A stretch of 64,000 bases of DNA. It comes from Malania oleifera (taxonomy: Eukaryota > Streptophyta > Magnoliopsida > Santalales > Ximeniaceae). Position 1 is the stretch's first letter; each line of letters opens with the position of its first letter. Below, in pieces: positions 47,121 through 58,304 of the stretch. The stretch is taken from contig NC_080421.1 of NCBI RefSeq assembly GCF_029873635.1, positions 38,854,617-38,918,616 of the forward strand. Reading direction: 5' to 3'. The position numbers and the translations under genes were made by a program. The notes under the pieces are model-generated. The model did no database searches, was not told the DNA's origin, and saw only the letters and a list, made by a program, of their open reading frames with translations.

Positions 47121-48420
47121 CTCAACCATGGACCCAGAATGGAGGGATGCTATTTACCTAGAGCGAGTCAGAAAACCCTTATACGAGGAGGGAAGTGTTA
47201 ACTTGCTGACAACTGAAGTCAATGAGGGGGATTGGAGAGTGCCTCTGATGCGATACCTCCGTGACGGATCCCTACTAGAGGACAAGAAGGAATCTCTAAA
47301 GGTGAGGAGGAAGGTGGCAAGGTACACACTCATAGACAAAGAGTGGTACAGGCGGTTCTTAACGTTGCCATACCTACGGTGCCTGAGTGATGAAGAAGGA
47401 GAATATGTACTAAGGGAGATCCACGAAGGGGTATGCAGAAATCATCTAGCCAGCAGAGCTCTAGCTCACAAGGCCTTATGGCAAGGATTCTATTGGCCCA
47501 CGATGAGAAAGGATGCGCCCAAGTTCATCAAACGGTGTGACAGGTGCTAGTGGTGCACAAGAATACCACATGTTCCATTCAATCTCCTCTCCCCTCTGAC
47601 CAGTCCTTGCCCCTTCACTTAGTGGGGACTAGATATCTTGGGGCCACTACCTCAATTGACCAGGCAAAGGAAATTTCTATTGGTGGAAATTGATTACTTA
47701 ACAAAGTGGGTAGAGGTCGAAGCCCTAGCTCACATAACCGAACGGAACATCACACAATTCATGTGGATGTCAGTGGTTTGTCGGTTTAGAATCCCATGGG
47801 CCATAGTCATGGAACACGAGAGACAGTTCGATAATGAGCGCTTCAAGGAATTCTGCTCCTACTTGTTCATTAAAGTCTTGTTCGCATTAGTAGCATATCC
47901 CCAAAGTAATGGTTAGGTAGAAAACATGAACCGAACGATACTGCACATTCTAAGGACATGGCTCGAGTCTGCGCAAGGCAGATGGGTGGAAGAGCTCCCC
48001 TCTATAATCTGGGTGTACCACGCTACCCAACAAGCAGCGACAGGGGAAACCCCATTTATGCTCGCAAATTGGAGTAGAAGTCATTATCCCTGTTGAAGTG
48101 GGGATCCCCTCTTGGCGAAGGAAATACTTTGACGAGCAAGACAACAATAAAAAGCTCAAGACGAAGATAGACCTCCTAGAGGAGAGGTAGGAGCAGGCAC
48201 GTGTGAGAATCATAGCATATCAGCAAAAGGTGGCGAAGTACTATAATAATCGCGTAAGAGTGAACATTCCACTTTGGAGATTTGGTCCTTAGGAAGGCGC
48301 GAACCAACCCAGCAGAACCAGGGCCGAACAAGCTAAAACCGAACTGGGAGGGACCATACTGAGTTATAGTGGAAATAAAGCCAAGAAAATACAAATTGGA
48401 GGACGTAGTGGGAAAGGAGA
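47121..48420 (+). pseudogene. Integrase of the Tat-like element
   Basis: Zinc-binding part: EIHEGVCRNHLASRALAHK and FIKRCDRC. Core: DILGPLPQ, VEIDYLTKWVEVEAL (first catalytic Asp present). The second catalytic block reads IVMEHERQFDNERF where the family has Ser-Asp-Asn-Gly, so the second Asp is Glu. The Glu block is present as YPQSNG-stop-VENMNRT, the stop TAG being one step from CAG. Later text (LPSIIWVYHATQQAATGETP) matches the end of the core and runs with frameshifts to about 48.4 kb. Inactive. Confidence 0.85.
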
Positions 48421-48596
48421 TAAAAAATACATGGAACTCTTATATGTTGAAAAAAATATTACTCTTGAATTTTTCATTTCACCAAATGTTGTACAATGCA
48501 ATAGTAAGTCTTAAATACAAAAGTTGTACCACCAAGAAACTCAAATGTGCATTACATTATATTGAATAAAACTACGGAGATGGATTATTCAATAGA

Positions 48597-50278
48597 TCAA
48601 TTGGCTTTGCTTCCCTCTGCAACCTCCTCTTCCTCTGCCTTATCCTCCTCATCCATTTCATCTATGGACTTGGGACTCTCATGACCATACCTATGTGAAC
48701 ACACACCATCTAGAGGAAGGTCAGGGTGCATGGTCCTAACCTGCTCTTGGCACGTCCTGAAACCTACACGATAAGTCTTGGTGGTGTCCATGATGAACCG
48801 TGATGAATCCTTATACTTCCTCACCGCAGCTCTGGTAGCATCAGTTGTAGCAGTAGCAGCAGGAACCTCCTCCCTTCGAATCCTTTCAATTTCTTCCTGA
48901 AGGGCCTACTTGCAGAGCTCAGCCTCACTAAGATCATTTCGGGCAACAACATACTTTTCTCTGGCATCCAAGGTCTGTTGGTACATCTTAGTAACCTTTT
49001 CTTCCTGGGCCAAGGCCATGGTCACTAGCTGAGAACAAACAAAAGGGAAGAATAGGTTAAAAATTCCAAGGAGAAAGGGGGAGATGGATAGACACGGTCA
49101 AAAAGCATGAGTTTCAAAGGTACCTGGTATATGGTATGTCTAATCTTTGCGAAAAGGACATTTGGAAGAGAACATTGAGCTTGCACAAAATCCTCCAAGT
49201 AAACTGCCCTATGTAGTGCAGGAGTGGAACGAGTCGACATGTGAAAGATAGCTTCATTAAAAACGGTCGGGCTAGGAGGATGCACCATCGCAACATTCTC
49301 CACAGTAGGAAGCTCACTCTCTCGAGCTCCTTCCTTTTCTTCTTGCTCCTACTCGCCCTTTATTTCTTAGTTTTTCCTATAAGAGATTTATATTTGTTAA
49401 ACTCTATATCTGCAAAGGGAGAAAAAGAGGTAATAATATAGAAAACCGTAGGGACATCCGGATATATACATCATGAGATCAAAGGTAAGATAAGACTTTA
49501 ATAAACGGGGCTGATCCCCCACTGCACAAGGACTCACTCCTTGAGCAACTTCTCGTAAGGGACTATCCTTTGCCAACCAAGGGCTCGTAGCTCTTTTAGG
49601 GTGGCCTGCTTAGCGGGAGATAGCGTCGGAGGTGTATGACGCACCCGAACTAAAAGAAAAAGAAAAAAACAAGTAAGCAACATGTACCTACACACAGCTC
49701 CTGCATACGTGGTAAGTAAATAAAGTGAAGAGAACGTCACCATTAAGAGGAGCAGACCAAACGCGAGGCCTAGTATAATTCAACTCCCCAGATGCAAAGA
49801 AGTATCAGGAATTCCAATTGTGAATGGAAGAGCTACCCGGAGTAAAGAGTTTAAAGTCGGACAAAGAGTTGAAGTAGTATAGTTCCTTCTCCATAGAGTG
49901 CATTCTCATCTAGAAGCAGCTCTGAAAGAGAGGCATCGTGGGTTGATGACCTTTTCTGAGTAGGAGGACAACAAAACACAACAGAAAAAGGTACGAGTTT
50001 GGAACAAGCTGTGAGGGGGCTACACGGTAAAAACACATCACCTCATAAATGAAAGGGAGAAAAGGATATCTAAGCCCTAAGTCCAAATAGTCGGTATACA
50101 AATAGAGTTCACTGGGGCTAGGATCAAGAGCAAACTCCAAGCTAGTAGGCAACCTAATACTAATGTTTGCAAGAATAGCAAAGAAGTAGCGGACATTTTG
50201 TATATCTGAGGAGGACAGATCGCACCGAGCACTCTTTACCATGATAGGAGCCCTCGCTGGGGGCATCGAAGACTCCAT
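48597..50278 (-). pseudogene. Antisense four-exon gene in the 3' region of the Tat-like element (gypsy-type 'transposase' family)
   Basis: Lies on the strand opposite to gag-pol. Best model: exon 1 50278-49741, exon 2 49649-49538, exon 3 49376-49124, exon 4 49028-48597; introns of 91, 161 and 95 bases start GT (GTGACG, GTGAGT, GTACCT) and end AG. Exon lengths total 1335 bases and the frame stays in register (445 codons with the final stop), broken only by about five stops (TAG, TGA, TAA), each one C-to-T step from CAG, CGA or CAA. Exon 1 has ELYLYTDYLDLGLRYPFLPF, then VAPSQLVPNSYLFLLCFVVL and FTPGSSSIHNW, matching my memory of the plant 'Transposase (putative), gypsy type' domain (Pfam PF04195). 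Exon 4 has a coiled-coil-like stretch and an acidic tail. Antisense ORFs of this kind are known from Tat elements. Role unknown. Confidence 0.75.
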
Positions 50279-50848
50279 AACAAAATTGAAATATGAAACA
50301 AACAATTTATGCAAGTATAAAAATGGATTAAACAGGTGAACTTCCCATAAAAACACAGAAGATACTGTGTGAAACAAGATCAAATGGGTAGATTTTGCAT
50401 AAAACACGACAAACACTATGCAAAAAAAGAAAAGATAAAAAAGGCAAGTTTCTCATAAGAACAACGAAGAACATGAAAAACAAAACAAACATATAATGCC
50501 ACACAAAAGCGGAGAAAATAAACCAAGGAAAGGGCAGAAGGAGAGCATACCTAGCAGATAGAAGGGACCCTTTGGGTGAGATGAGGAGCGAATGAGAGAG
50601 CCGACGACCTTTATATAAAAAGCCTACATGGATACTCGAGAAAATTAGCATCTTAAGAAGGTGGTAACACATCAATAGGGTGTGCGACTCGAGGGAAAAG
50701 ATACCAAATCCCCGTACATACGTTGACGTGGTGCTAGAATTCTTGACTTCCCGAGGTACGCCCGATTTGACAGGTACTTATTAAACTTTTGTAGGGCGGC
50801 GAACATTGGGAAAAGAATTCAACGTCACTTTGAAGCAGTCAGACTGAC
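50279..50848 (-). promoter_or_regulatory. Presumed upstream region of the antisense gene
   Basis: About 570 bases between the antisense start codon and the tandem repeats. On the minus strand a tatataaag-type TATA lies at 50609-50617 (plus strand ctttatataaa), followed by a pyrimidine-rich stretch and leader. Nothing coding was recognised on the plus strand. Promoter role inferred from position only. Confidence 0.4.
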
Positions 50849-51105
50849 AACCCAACAAATGAGCACAACTCATTAGGCAAACAAGGTCCAATTGACGAGC
50901 ACAGATTGTGAGGCCGCGCAATAGCCCAACAAATGAGCACAGCTAATTAGGTAAACATGGCCCAATTGACAAGCACAGCTCATGAAGCCGCACAACAGTC
51001 CAACAAATTAGCACAACTCATTAGGTAAACAAGGCCCAATTGATGAGCACAGCTCGTGAGGCTGCGCAACAACCCAACAAATGTGCACAGCTCATTAGCA
51101 GAACA
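50849..51105. repeat. Tandem repeat, unit about 72 bases
   Basis: About 3.5 imperfect copies beginning CAACCCAACAAATGAGCACA and including CAATTGACGAGCACAGCTC...GAGGCCGCG. In the 3' untranslated region of the Tat-like element. Confidence 0.8.
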
Positions 51106-51900
51106 AAGCCATTAAGAGCAGCTCGACAAAAACCAGTTCGGCAAAAAATGCCTCGAAGAGCAGCTCGAAACAGCTAGTTTGGCAAAAAGTGCCTCAAAGA
51201 GCAACTCAGCATAGCCAGCTTAGTAAGAAAAGCCATTAAGAGCAGCTCGACAAAAGCCAACTCAATAAAAAATGCCTCGAAGAGTAGCTCGGCACAGGTA
51301 GCTCGGTAAAAAATGCCTCGAAGAGCAGCTTGGTAAAAACTAACTCGGCAAAAATGCCTTGGAGAGCAGCTTAACACAGCTAGCTCGGCAAGAAAAGCCA
51401 TTACGAGTGGCAGGGCAAAAACCAGGTTGGCAGAAAATGCCTTGAAGAGCAGCTCGGCACAACTAGCTAGACAAAAAGTGCCTCGAAGAGCAACTTAGCA
51501 CAGCCAGCTTGATAAGAAAAGCCATTAAGAATAGCTCGGCAAAAACCAGCTCGAAAAAAACACCTTGAAGAGTAGTTCGGCAAAAATAACTCGGCAAAAA
51601 GTGCCTCGAAGGGCAGCTCGACATAGCCAGCTTGACAAATATTGCCTTGAAGAGCAGCTCGACACAGCCAACTCAGTAAGAAATGCCTTGAGGAGCAGCT
51701 CGACACAGCTAGCTCGGTAAGAAATGCCTCGAAGAGCAACTCGGCACAGCTAGCTCGGCAAGAAATGCCTTGAAGCAGCAGCTCGGCAAAAACAGTTCGG
51801 TAAAAGTACCTCAAAGAGCAACTCAGCCAAAACAGTTCGACAAAAGGTACCTCGAAGGGCAGCTTGGCAAAGAGTGCCCCGAAATGCTTTGAAAAATAGC
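51106..51900. repeat. Hierarchical tandem repeat: 41-base unit within a 125-base unit
   Basis: The basic unit is of form GAGCAGCTCGGCAAAAA...TGCCTCGAA, about 41 bases. A marker phrase AAGCCATTAAGAG recurs at about 51106, 51230, 51394 and 51519, that is every 125 bases, with one interval longer by about one basic unit. Copies become more degenerate to about 51900 and traces go on to about 52130. Reading frames on the minus strand here are by-products of repeat periodicity. Confidence 0.8.
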
Positions 51901-52267
51901 ATGACAAAAAATACTCCAAAAGAACAGCGTGAAAGAAACGATCATTAAGATTAGCTCGACAAAATTTGGTCGAAGCAGCATGCCTTGAAGAAAGTTGCTC
52001 GGCAAAATTTGCTCAGGGCAAAGCCTCGAGAAGCTGCTCAGTAAGGGCCAGGGGGGAACAAAATTCCCCCATGAGATTGCTTGGTAAAATCTGGTCGGAA
52101 GGATCTGTTTGACACAAATGGGCAAACAGAGCTAGTTGGAAATGTCTGCTTAGCACAAATCCTCGAGAATGGCGGTTCGAAAACAATCAGCTCGACATAA
52201 GTGGCGTGTCACTGTGGTTGGATCAGCCGAACAAGGTTAAGGTTAGCTAGCCAAGCAGCAGATATTG

Positions 52268-52295
52268 CTTAAAACAATAATAATAATAATAATAA

Positions 52296-52327
<32 letters not shown>

Positions 52328-52330
52328 AAA
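52268..52330. repeat. (AAT)n/(AAAT)n microsatellite
   Basis: Compound AAT then AAAT repeats in the 3' region of the Tat-like element. Confidence 0.85.
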
Positions 52331-52401
52331 AGGAGGACAACTGATATATATGAGAAGAAGACATGGCAACTTTCAAAATTCCTTCTAGAAATTTGAATCT
52401 A

Positions 52402-52423
52402 GGGGGGGGGGGGGGGGGACAAC
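52402..52423 (+). other. Polypurine tract with G17 run
   Basis: Seventeen G followed by ACAAC directly before the 3' LTR. The place identifies it as the plus-strand priming tract; the G-run length is unusual. Confidence 0.7.
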
Positions 52424-52791
52424 TGATACGCCCCAAATATATTAGCCCTAAAAAAATCCATCTACCATAATAGTGTATCTCAGGATCAGCCACGATCAAG
52501 GCCATTATTGCCTAAGGGCAGCCTATTCTTGAGGAGTCAACTCCATGCACACCAGAGCGATCCATGCCCATGCCATTAATAGCTATCATAAGCTCCTTAA
52601 AGGCCAGAGCGATTTAACACCCATTCTTACTGTTGCATTTAGCTTCTTTGAACCATTTCCTTTACTTAGGCATCAAAGTGATCCCTCGGAGTACACCTCG
52701 GGTCCTCCAAGCCTTTTTTATTTTCCCCTTTTCAGGTCAACAGAAGTCGGAGAGCAGTCCCATTGGTCACTGTCGATTTTATCCCGCAACA
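52424..52791 (+). repeat. 3' LTR of the Tat-like element
   Basis: TGATACGCCCC...CCCGCAACA, 368 bases, followed by the GTAAC target duplication. Confidence 0.95.
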
Positions 52792-52796
52792 GTAAC

Positions 52797-53053
52797 ATAT
52801 GTTATTATTCTTGGTAAAACTTACAAATATTCCTTTAGCATTTTTTTTTTACTTTGATGCAACGTTAAATGAGTTAAACTGTTAACCCAACCCAATTCGC
52901 CCGACAATCAAATCGACTAAAATCAATCTAAACTATATCTTCAAAAGTTTAGCTTAAACTTGGATTTTTGTCAAATCAACAAGATTGGATCAAATAGAAT
53001 TTTAACTTATTAGTTAGATTCTATCTCTAATAATGAGTTGTGGTAAACATATT

Positions 53054-53109
<56 letters not shown>

Positions 53110-55250
53110 CCTTGATATAAGTGTTCTTAGTGTTTATTTTATGTTATTTTATTTTTTAGCATGATAATGTAGAAGTGCCCTAAAAAAGGCCATTGCAATC
53201 CTATTTCAACCTCAAAATTGAAATAATTTCAAAATTTTTTCCTGACTTTGTGACACGAATGATTCGATCCCCAAATAAAGGAAATTTGATTTTTTATTTT
53301 TAACAGACCTCCTTAGTCCTTTTCCTTTTTCCATTTTTTTTAAAACAAGGTGTAATTAATAAAATGGGATAACATGGCTTGTTTCTTATTCTTCCAAATT
53401 ATGAACTCTATTTAGGTCGGACCCTTTGAAAATCTCTAATATTATTATCTCATGGCCTCTCTAGAGCTATCCTACCCTAGTTATTTGCCACCTATGTTTG
53501 ACATCTATTTTATAAAATTATAGTTTTGTCTTAGACAGCAAAGTTTTATTTGAATTTTTCACTACACTCTTCAAGAATTTGAATTCATAAGTTAAAAGAT
53601 GATTGCGAACTTATTGTGACAAATAAAATTCGAAGCAATTTAGGGCCCTTTTAATTATGAAAAATAGCTTTTATTTTGTACTTTAGATAATTATAAAAAA
53701 TAGCTAATCTTTTAATTTTGCACAAAAATAAAAAATAATAAATTTTTAAACACTATTTGCTTATAGAAATAGTTTAATTTTTCATTTCAAATTTTCCTAA
53801 TAATCACATAATACCACCTTGTTTTATGATTTTTTTTTTTAAAAAAATTGTACATAAAATTTCGGAAGCTCTTTTTGTTGTTTTCTGTATTTGTGATTTT
53901 TTATTCTATGTTTGGGGGCATGCAACTCTAATCTTGGGTTGAATTTGTTGCATTACGATAAATTAAATATTGTATAAAATTGTATTAATTTTCTTTTGAA
54001 TCCAAATAAGTCCAAATTCAAGTTCTAAAATCCATGATTTTAGATACAACTTAATATAATTTTTAAAAAATTGAAAAACAAGTAATCATTTTTGTAATTA
54101 TTTTAAAATCTAGAAATAAAAAAAATATTTATGACAACTAAATAAATTCTTTATTTTCTTCCTTTTTTAATGTGAATCTTGAAAATTTTAAAAATAAATT
54201 AATATTCTTATAATTGTTTGGACAAGAAGTGAAAAAAAAAATTCTTTTTATTTTCATAATAGTGTAAAGATTTAAACATAATCTTTAATATTTGTTCCAC
54301 TTGTTTTGCTTATATAATGCTTATTCATAAAGAAGGAATAATCATAATAGTATAAAGATTCGTTAACTTTGAAAAATGTTATTCACCATATAGTAAATGA
54401 CAATGCAAAATTTATATATATATATGGTAAATAAAGAATCATTATTTTCAAATTTTATTGTGACAATCGGTCCGTGCTTGCCATATTGTATATATAACAT
54501 GGAATAATATACTTTTAAACGAATGATTTTTGTATCCTCAATAAGTAGTGGGCACGGTGCGCCCAAGACTTTAATTTTTTTTTAATTTTAAAATTTAAAA
54601 ATAGTTTCATTATTTATTAGCATTTTTATTATGTTATTTTATTTAATAGTTTCAATAGTTCAAAGGGTATCTTAGAAGTTTTCAAAAAATAGGCCAAAAA
54701 TAATTGCCACCTAATTTCCAAATGAGAGTCCTTTCTCTTAATGATATATTTTATTACATTCCCATCCTATTGCACCATACACACACCCCCCTTTGAAAAT
54801 TTAAATAAATCAATTTCTTTTTCTAGAAGCAAAAAAATAAAATAAAATAACTTTTTTTAGCACTATTAAGCAAAACTAGTAAAATTATTTCTCAAATTTC
54901 ATCACTAAATTAGATTGCAAAGAATATTATTTATTTTAACTATTTTAATAAATATTTTTATCTAAAAAATAGAATTTCGATAATTGTTCGTTCGTAAAAT
55001 ATCTTTATAATTAACCATATTTTCTTCTAATTAAAAGGATAAAAGTTATAAGGCAAAATATCGTTACTCTTAAAATATTAAAAATTTAAAAAACTAAAAA
55101 TTATTATAACCATCATTACTATTATTATTAGTTCGAAGACTTGGATAAAATCATTCAACCATGTTTGTGCCATAAATGGCATGAAGTTTGATTAAATATG
55201 GAGTGGTAAATTTTTAGAGAAGTCAAGGGCATATAAGTCATTCAAGCTAC
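52797..55250. other. AT-rich spacer, no gene recognised
   Basis: Long A/T homopolymers on both strands and no convincing coding sequence. An (AT)n tract is at 53057-53107. Around 53.6-53.9 kb there is T-rich MITE-like texture but no terminal repeats could be defined. Confidence 0.5.
53057..53107. repeat. (AT)25 microsatellite
   Basis: About 51 bases of perfect AT. Confidence 0.95.
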
Positions 55251-55259
55251 ATTTGGAAA

Positions 55260-55683
55260 CAGAGATGCTCCCCTTCCTCACCCTTCTCTCTCTAAACATA
55301 TTTTCTATTTTTCATATTTTGCCCATCTCTTACGTTGTTCATTCCTGTTCTTAAATCTTAATTAATTTTCACCACAAAACCCAACAAATCTGCAACTAAA
55401 AAGGGACCCACCATTTTACCTTTTTGCATATTTGTCCCCAATTTTTTTTCCCAACTTGTTGCATCTCTCCCTCCGTCCCTCCCTCCTCTCGTGGAGCTCT
55501 GCAAGGGAAGCATGGCATGAGGGTTATACTGATGGCTATGAGATCATTCACTCCCATGGAAGTTTCCTATTAAAGATTCTTGCTTTTGGGTTCATCAAGA
55601 TCTGTTCATGCCTTCAACCGGCAGCTCACCCACATCAAATAGTTTTGATTATTTCCTCCCTCTCCGGTTTTAGAGGTGACAGT
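55260..55683 (+). other. Possible promoter and first (leader) exon of a host gene
   Basis: A CT-rich stretch (cttcctcacccttctctctc, about 55271) leads into a less AT-biased segment, 55440-55670, unlike its surroundings. It holds a short frame of 18 codons starting MRVILMAMRSF (55518-55574) and a possible donor site AG/GTGACAG near 55674. Downstream DNA to 57.7 kb is T-rich and intron-like, without a second exon that I can recognise. The 139-codon frame over this region is not protein-like. Could be a leader exon, a noncoding RNA or a captured fragment. Confidence 0.3.
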
Positions 55684-57720
55684 TTTTTTCGTTTTTTTTT
55701 GTTTTTATTTTTTTGTTTTGAATTGGTTCATGAATTCGTGAATTTTTTAATTGTATTAATATTAATATGGGCGGGAGATGATACGACTTGGGGTTTCTTT
55801 TTATACTGGTCTCGAGCTTTGGAGCTCTTCTTCGTAAATCTTTGGCTATAACTTGAAGAAAATGGTCAGATTTTTTTTATAAAAAATTTGGAACATATTT
55901 ATCAGTTAGTTTTCTGAAGGTCGGTTTTATGGCGTTCTTGTTTTCATTTATGTAGTTAAAATTATCTTGTGAAGTGAATTCTACCAGTGTCTGTTTGTTT
56001 TCAAGGTAATAATGGAAAGGAAAATGAAAGAAAAAAAATTAATTTTAGGACACCTTTAGAAAATTGTCTGTCGGCTGAACGCAGTACAATGATCTGTAAT
56101 TTTATTTTAAGCTTATAAAATTCCCAAAGTTTCTAGGGAATGGTCCTCTTTTAATTTTTAATTTTCTAAAAATAAAGTTTAGCCTTTAGCAAACTGGTAG
56201 AGTCAAATGGGTTTAGTCATTTATTGACAAAACTAACACTGGGAAGTTCATTATTGAATTGAACAGCTGGCTTATGTGGAAAGCTTGAGTTGAAGGTAGT
56301 TAAGTTTGCTGAATAATTCAAAAACTGTAATAACTCACATTGTCCTATAGCAAAATATGTGCTTTTTTTTTTGGGGGGGGGGGGGGGGGGTGGTAGGTGG
56401 TTGAGAAATAACTGAAAGGGTTCTTGATTTGGGCGCAGTGTTTGATTCACACCTCAATGGAAATTCTAGTTGTGGTTTCATATGTGGTTGTAGCTTCTTG
56501 AAAATGCAAAGCAATGGCATAAATAATTCAATTTCTTGATTTGTATGATAAAAAATTCAAAGAGGTCTTCATTGTTTGGTTTTTTATTAGTTTTTTTTTT
56601 CCTGCTTTAAGTCTTGTCATATTGTTATTAATTATGATCTCTGTAATTCTTGATTTCTGTTGAAATGTTTAATTGCATAAATCAGCTGGAGGAGAGAAAA
56701 TAATGTTAAAAGGATTTGTATAGATGCTGACCTTCTCAGCGCACGGATATTTTTTCCTGCAGACTTTGAGGAATTACTTCTGTAGTCTTAGCTATGTTTT
56801 CACTCAACACTGTCACATGTACAATCAATGTATGTATATGGTCATCAATGCATTTGCTATGGACATCAGATGAAAATCAAATAATTCTGTGTGTTCATTT
56901 GTTTTATAAACTCGTCATTTGTTCCTTTTTATTTGTTAGTTCGTGGTCAGTTTTGGCAGCAAAAAACATTGAACCATTTGTTTAGTGGGGTTCTATCTTT
57001 TAATCGCTACAATTGTTTTAGCAATTGGATGATGTGCATGCCAAGTTATCTGCATAATTTTCTTCAGCCTGTTTGTCTCTCCATTTAAGGATATAAAAAC
57101 ACACCTAGGTAAACTTTGTCACCTTTCCTAAGAAAAAAATATCATGAGGTTGCTAGTTTAAGGTTTTTTTTTGGAAATTTTGAATGTTTTCAATCTTTCG
57201 TTTTATGAAAACAGACAGCATATTTTTATTTATTTTTCTAATTATATGGAGCAAGAGAAATGATTGTATGACAGTTTCCAGAAACAGTTGGAGACACCTT
57301 TCTTAAGCTTCTAAATCTGCCCATTTTGACTTCTTCTCATGAAAAAACAAGGAGTTTTCCCAAACATTTCTACTGCTCTTTTACAAAAGAACTGGGAAAA
57401 AATAATAAGAAACAGAAAAAAAAAAATTGTTTCAAGCAAACACTTCGATTACCATGAATGTATATGGATGGTTAACAACTTGTACTTTAGAAACTGTGAT
57501 AATTGTTGTTATAAAAAAATTGTTGTAAAGTTAGAGATGGAGTAGAGAAGACGAGAAAAGGAGAAAAAAATAAGAAGAAAGAAATTGGGGGGGGGGGGGG
57601 GGGGAGAAGAGGCAGCAGTTTTGGGAGCCTCACATAGAGCTTGAGGTTTGCCCTCGTATATTTTAATGAGAATAAAAAAGACTTAAGGACAAAAATACTC
57701 CCACCCACTATCTAATTACT
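55684..57720. other. T-rich intron-like spacer with G18 runs
   Basis: No coding sequence recognised. Two exact G18 homopolymers lie at 56373-56390 and 57587-57604, the first directly after a T run. Composition is T-rich on the plus strand, as in plant introns. Confidence 0.45.
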
Positions 57721-58304
57721 AAAACAACATATTTTCTTTTGACACTTCTCTTCAAGTTGGAGGTGTATAAATATCACCTAACTAGCTTGTTACAACCGTT
57801 AGACTCGACGGGCTGAGAACATTGCCTCATTGATCCAAAAATTTCACAATTGAAGTCATCGCAACCTTCTTCAACACATTACCCCTTTCAAAATGGCAAT
57901 CAACTTTAATGTGCTTTATCCTCTCATGCAATATTAAAATTGGCAGCTTGATTATCACAAAACATATCTATTGGCTTTGTTACCAAAAATCATATCTTTG
58001 ACATAAAGACTTACACCACATAAGCTCAATCATAGTATGACTACTTCAGCATTACAGTGGCTTGTTTCTTGCTATGCCAATCAACATGATTACTTCCCAC
58101 AAATGCATAGTATCCAGTAGTAGACCTTAGATCATCAACAAAGCTAGCCCAATTTACATCATCTCATAGTTTTGTTTACATTTATATATCAAACGTTATC
58201 CATAAAGTGACAGTCAAATAAATCAACTAGGCATCCAACTGCCTATGTTGACATTTGTCCTCAAATTCCACTTCAACATCCCTAGAAAACTTCATGCTAG
58301 GATC
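57721..58304 (-). pseudogene. Older copia remnant, RNase H part
   Basis: On the minus strand: MDPSMKFSRDVEVEFEDK, LIYLTVT, then DDLRSTTGYYAFVGSNHVDW, SKKQ, IDMFCDNQAANFNIA and downstream text, with several stops: the RT-RNase H connection and RNase H of a copia element. The upstream RT part is found beyond the younger copia insertion at 63283-64000, and the sequence is continuous across the GGATC duplication. Confidence 0.75.

Larger units (their letters stand above)
40980..52791 (+). mobile_element. Complete Tat-like Ty3/gypsy element, 11.8 kb
   Basis: Two LTRs of about 367 bases beginning TGAT and ending CCCGCAACA; perfect GTAAC target duplication at 40975-40979 and 52792-52796. Order: primer-binding site, gag, protease, RT, RNase H, integrase, then about 4 kb of 3' region with an antisense gene, tandem repeats and a G17 polypurine tract. 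Short LTRs, a long 3' region and an antisense ORF fit the Tat lineage. Interrupted by a solo LTR at 42995-44831. Inactive. Confidence 0.95.

Noticed and set aside
49377..49537. Alternative intron 2 of the antisense gene (49506-49410)
   Set aside because: Its GT-AG sites exist but break the frame; the 49537-49377 pair has a GTGAGT donor and keeps the frame.
50849..51900. Repeats with regular spacing, CRISPR-like at first sight
   Set aside because: Units are contiguous and degenerate without unique spacers, in a plant retrotransposon.
51174..52125. Long minus-strand open frames rich in Leu/Phe/Glu across the 3' region
   Set aside because: They come from the periodic 41-base repeat read out of frame; composition and repetition are not protein-like.
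55432..55851. 139-codon plus-strand frame that looks membrane-like
   Set aside because: The hydrophobic part is translated poly-T intron-like sequence; no family resemblance and no conserved start context.
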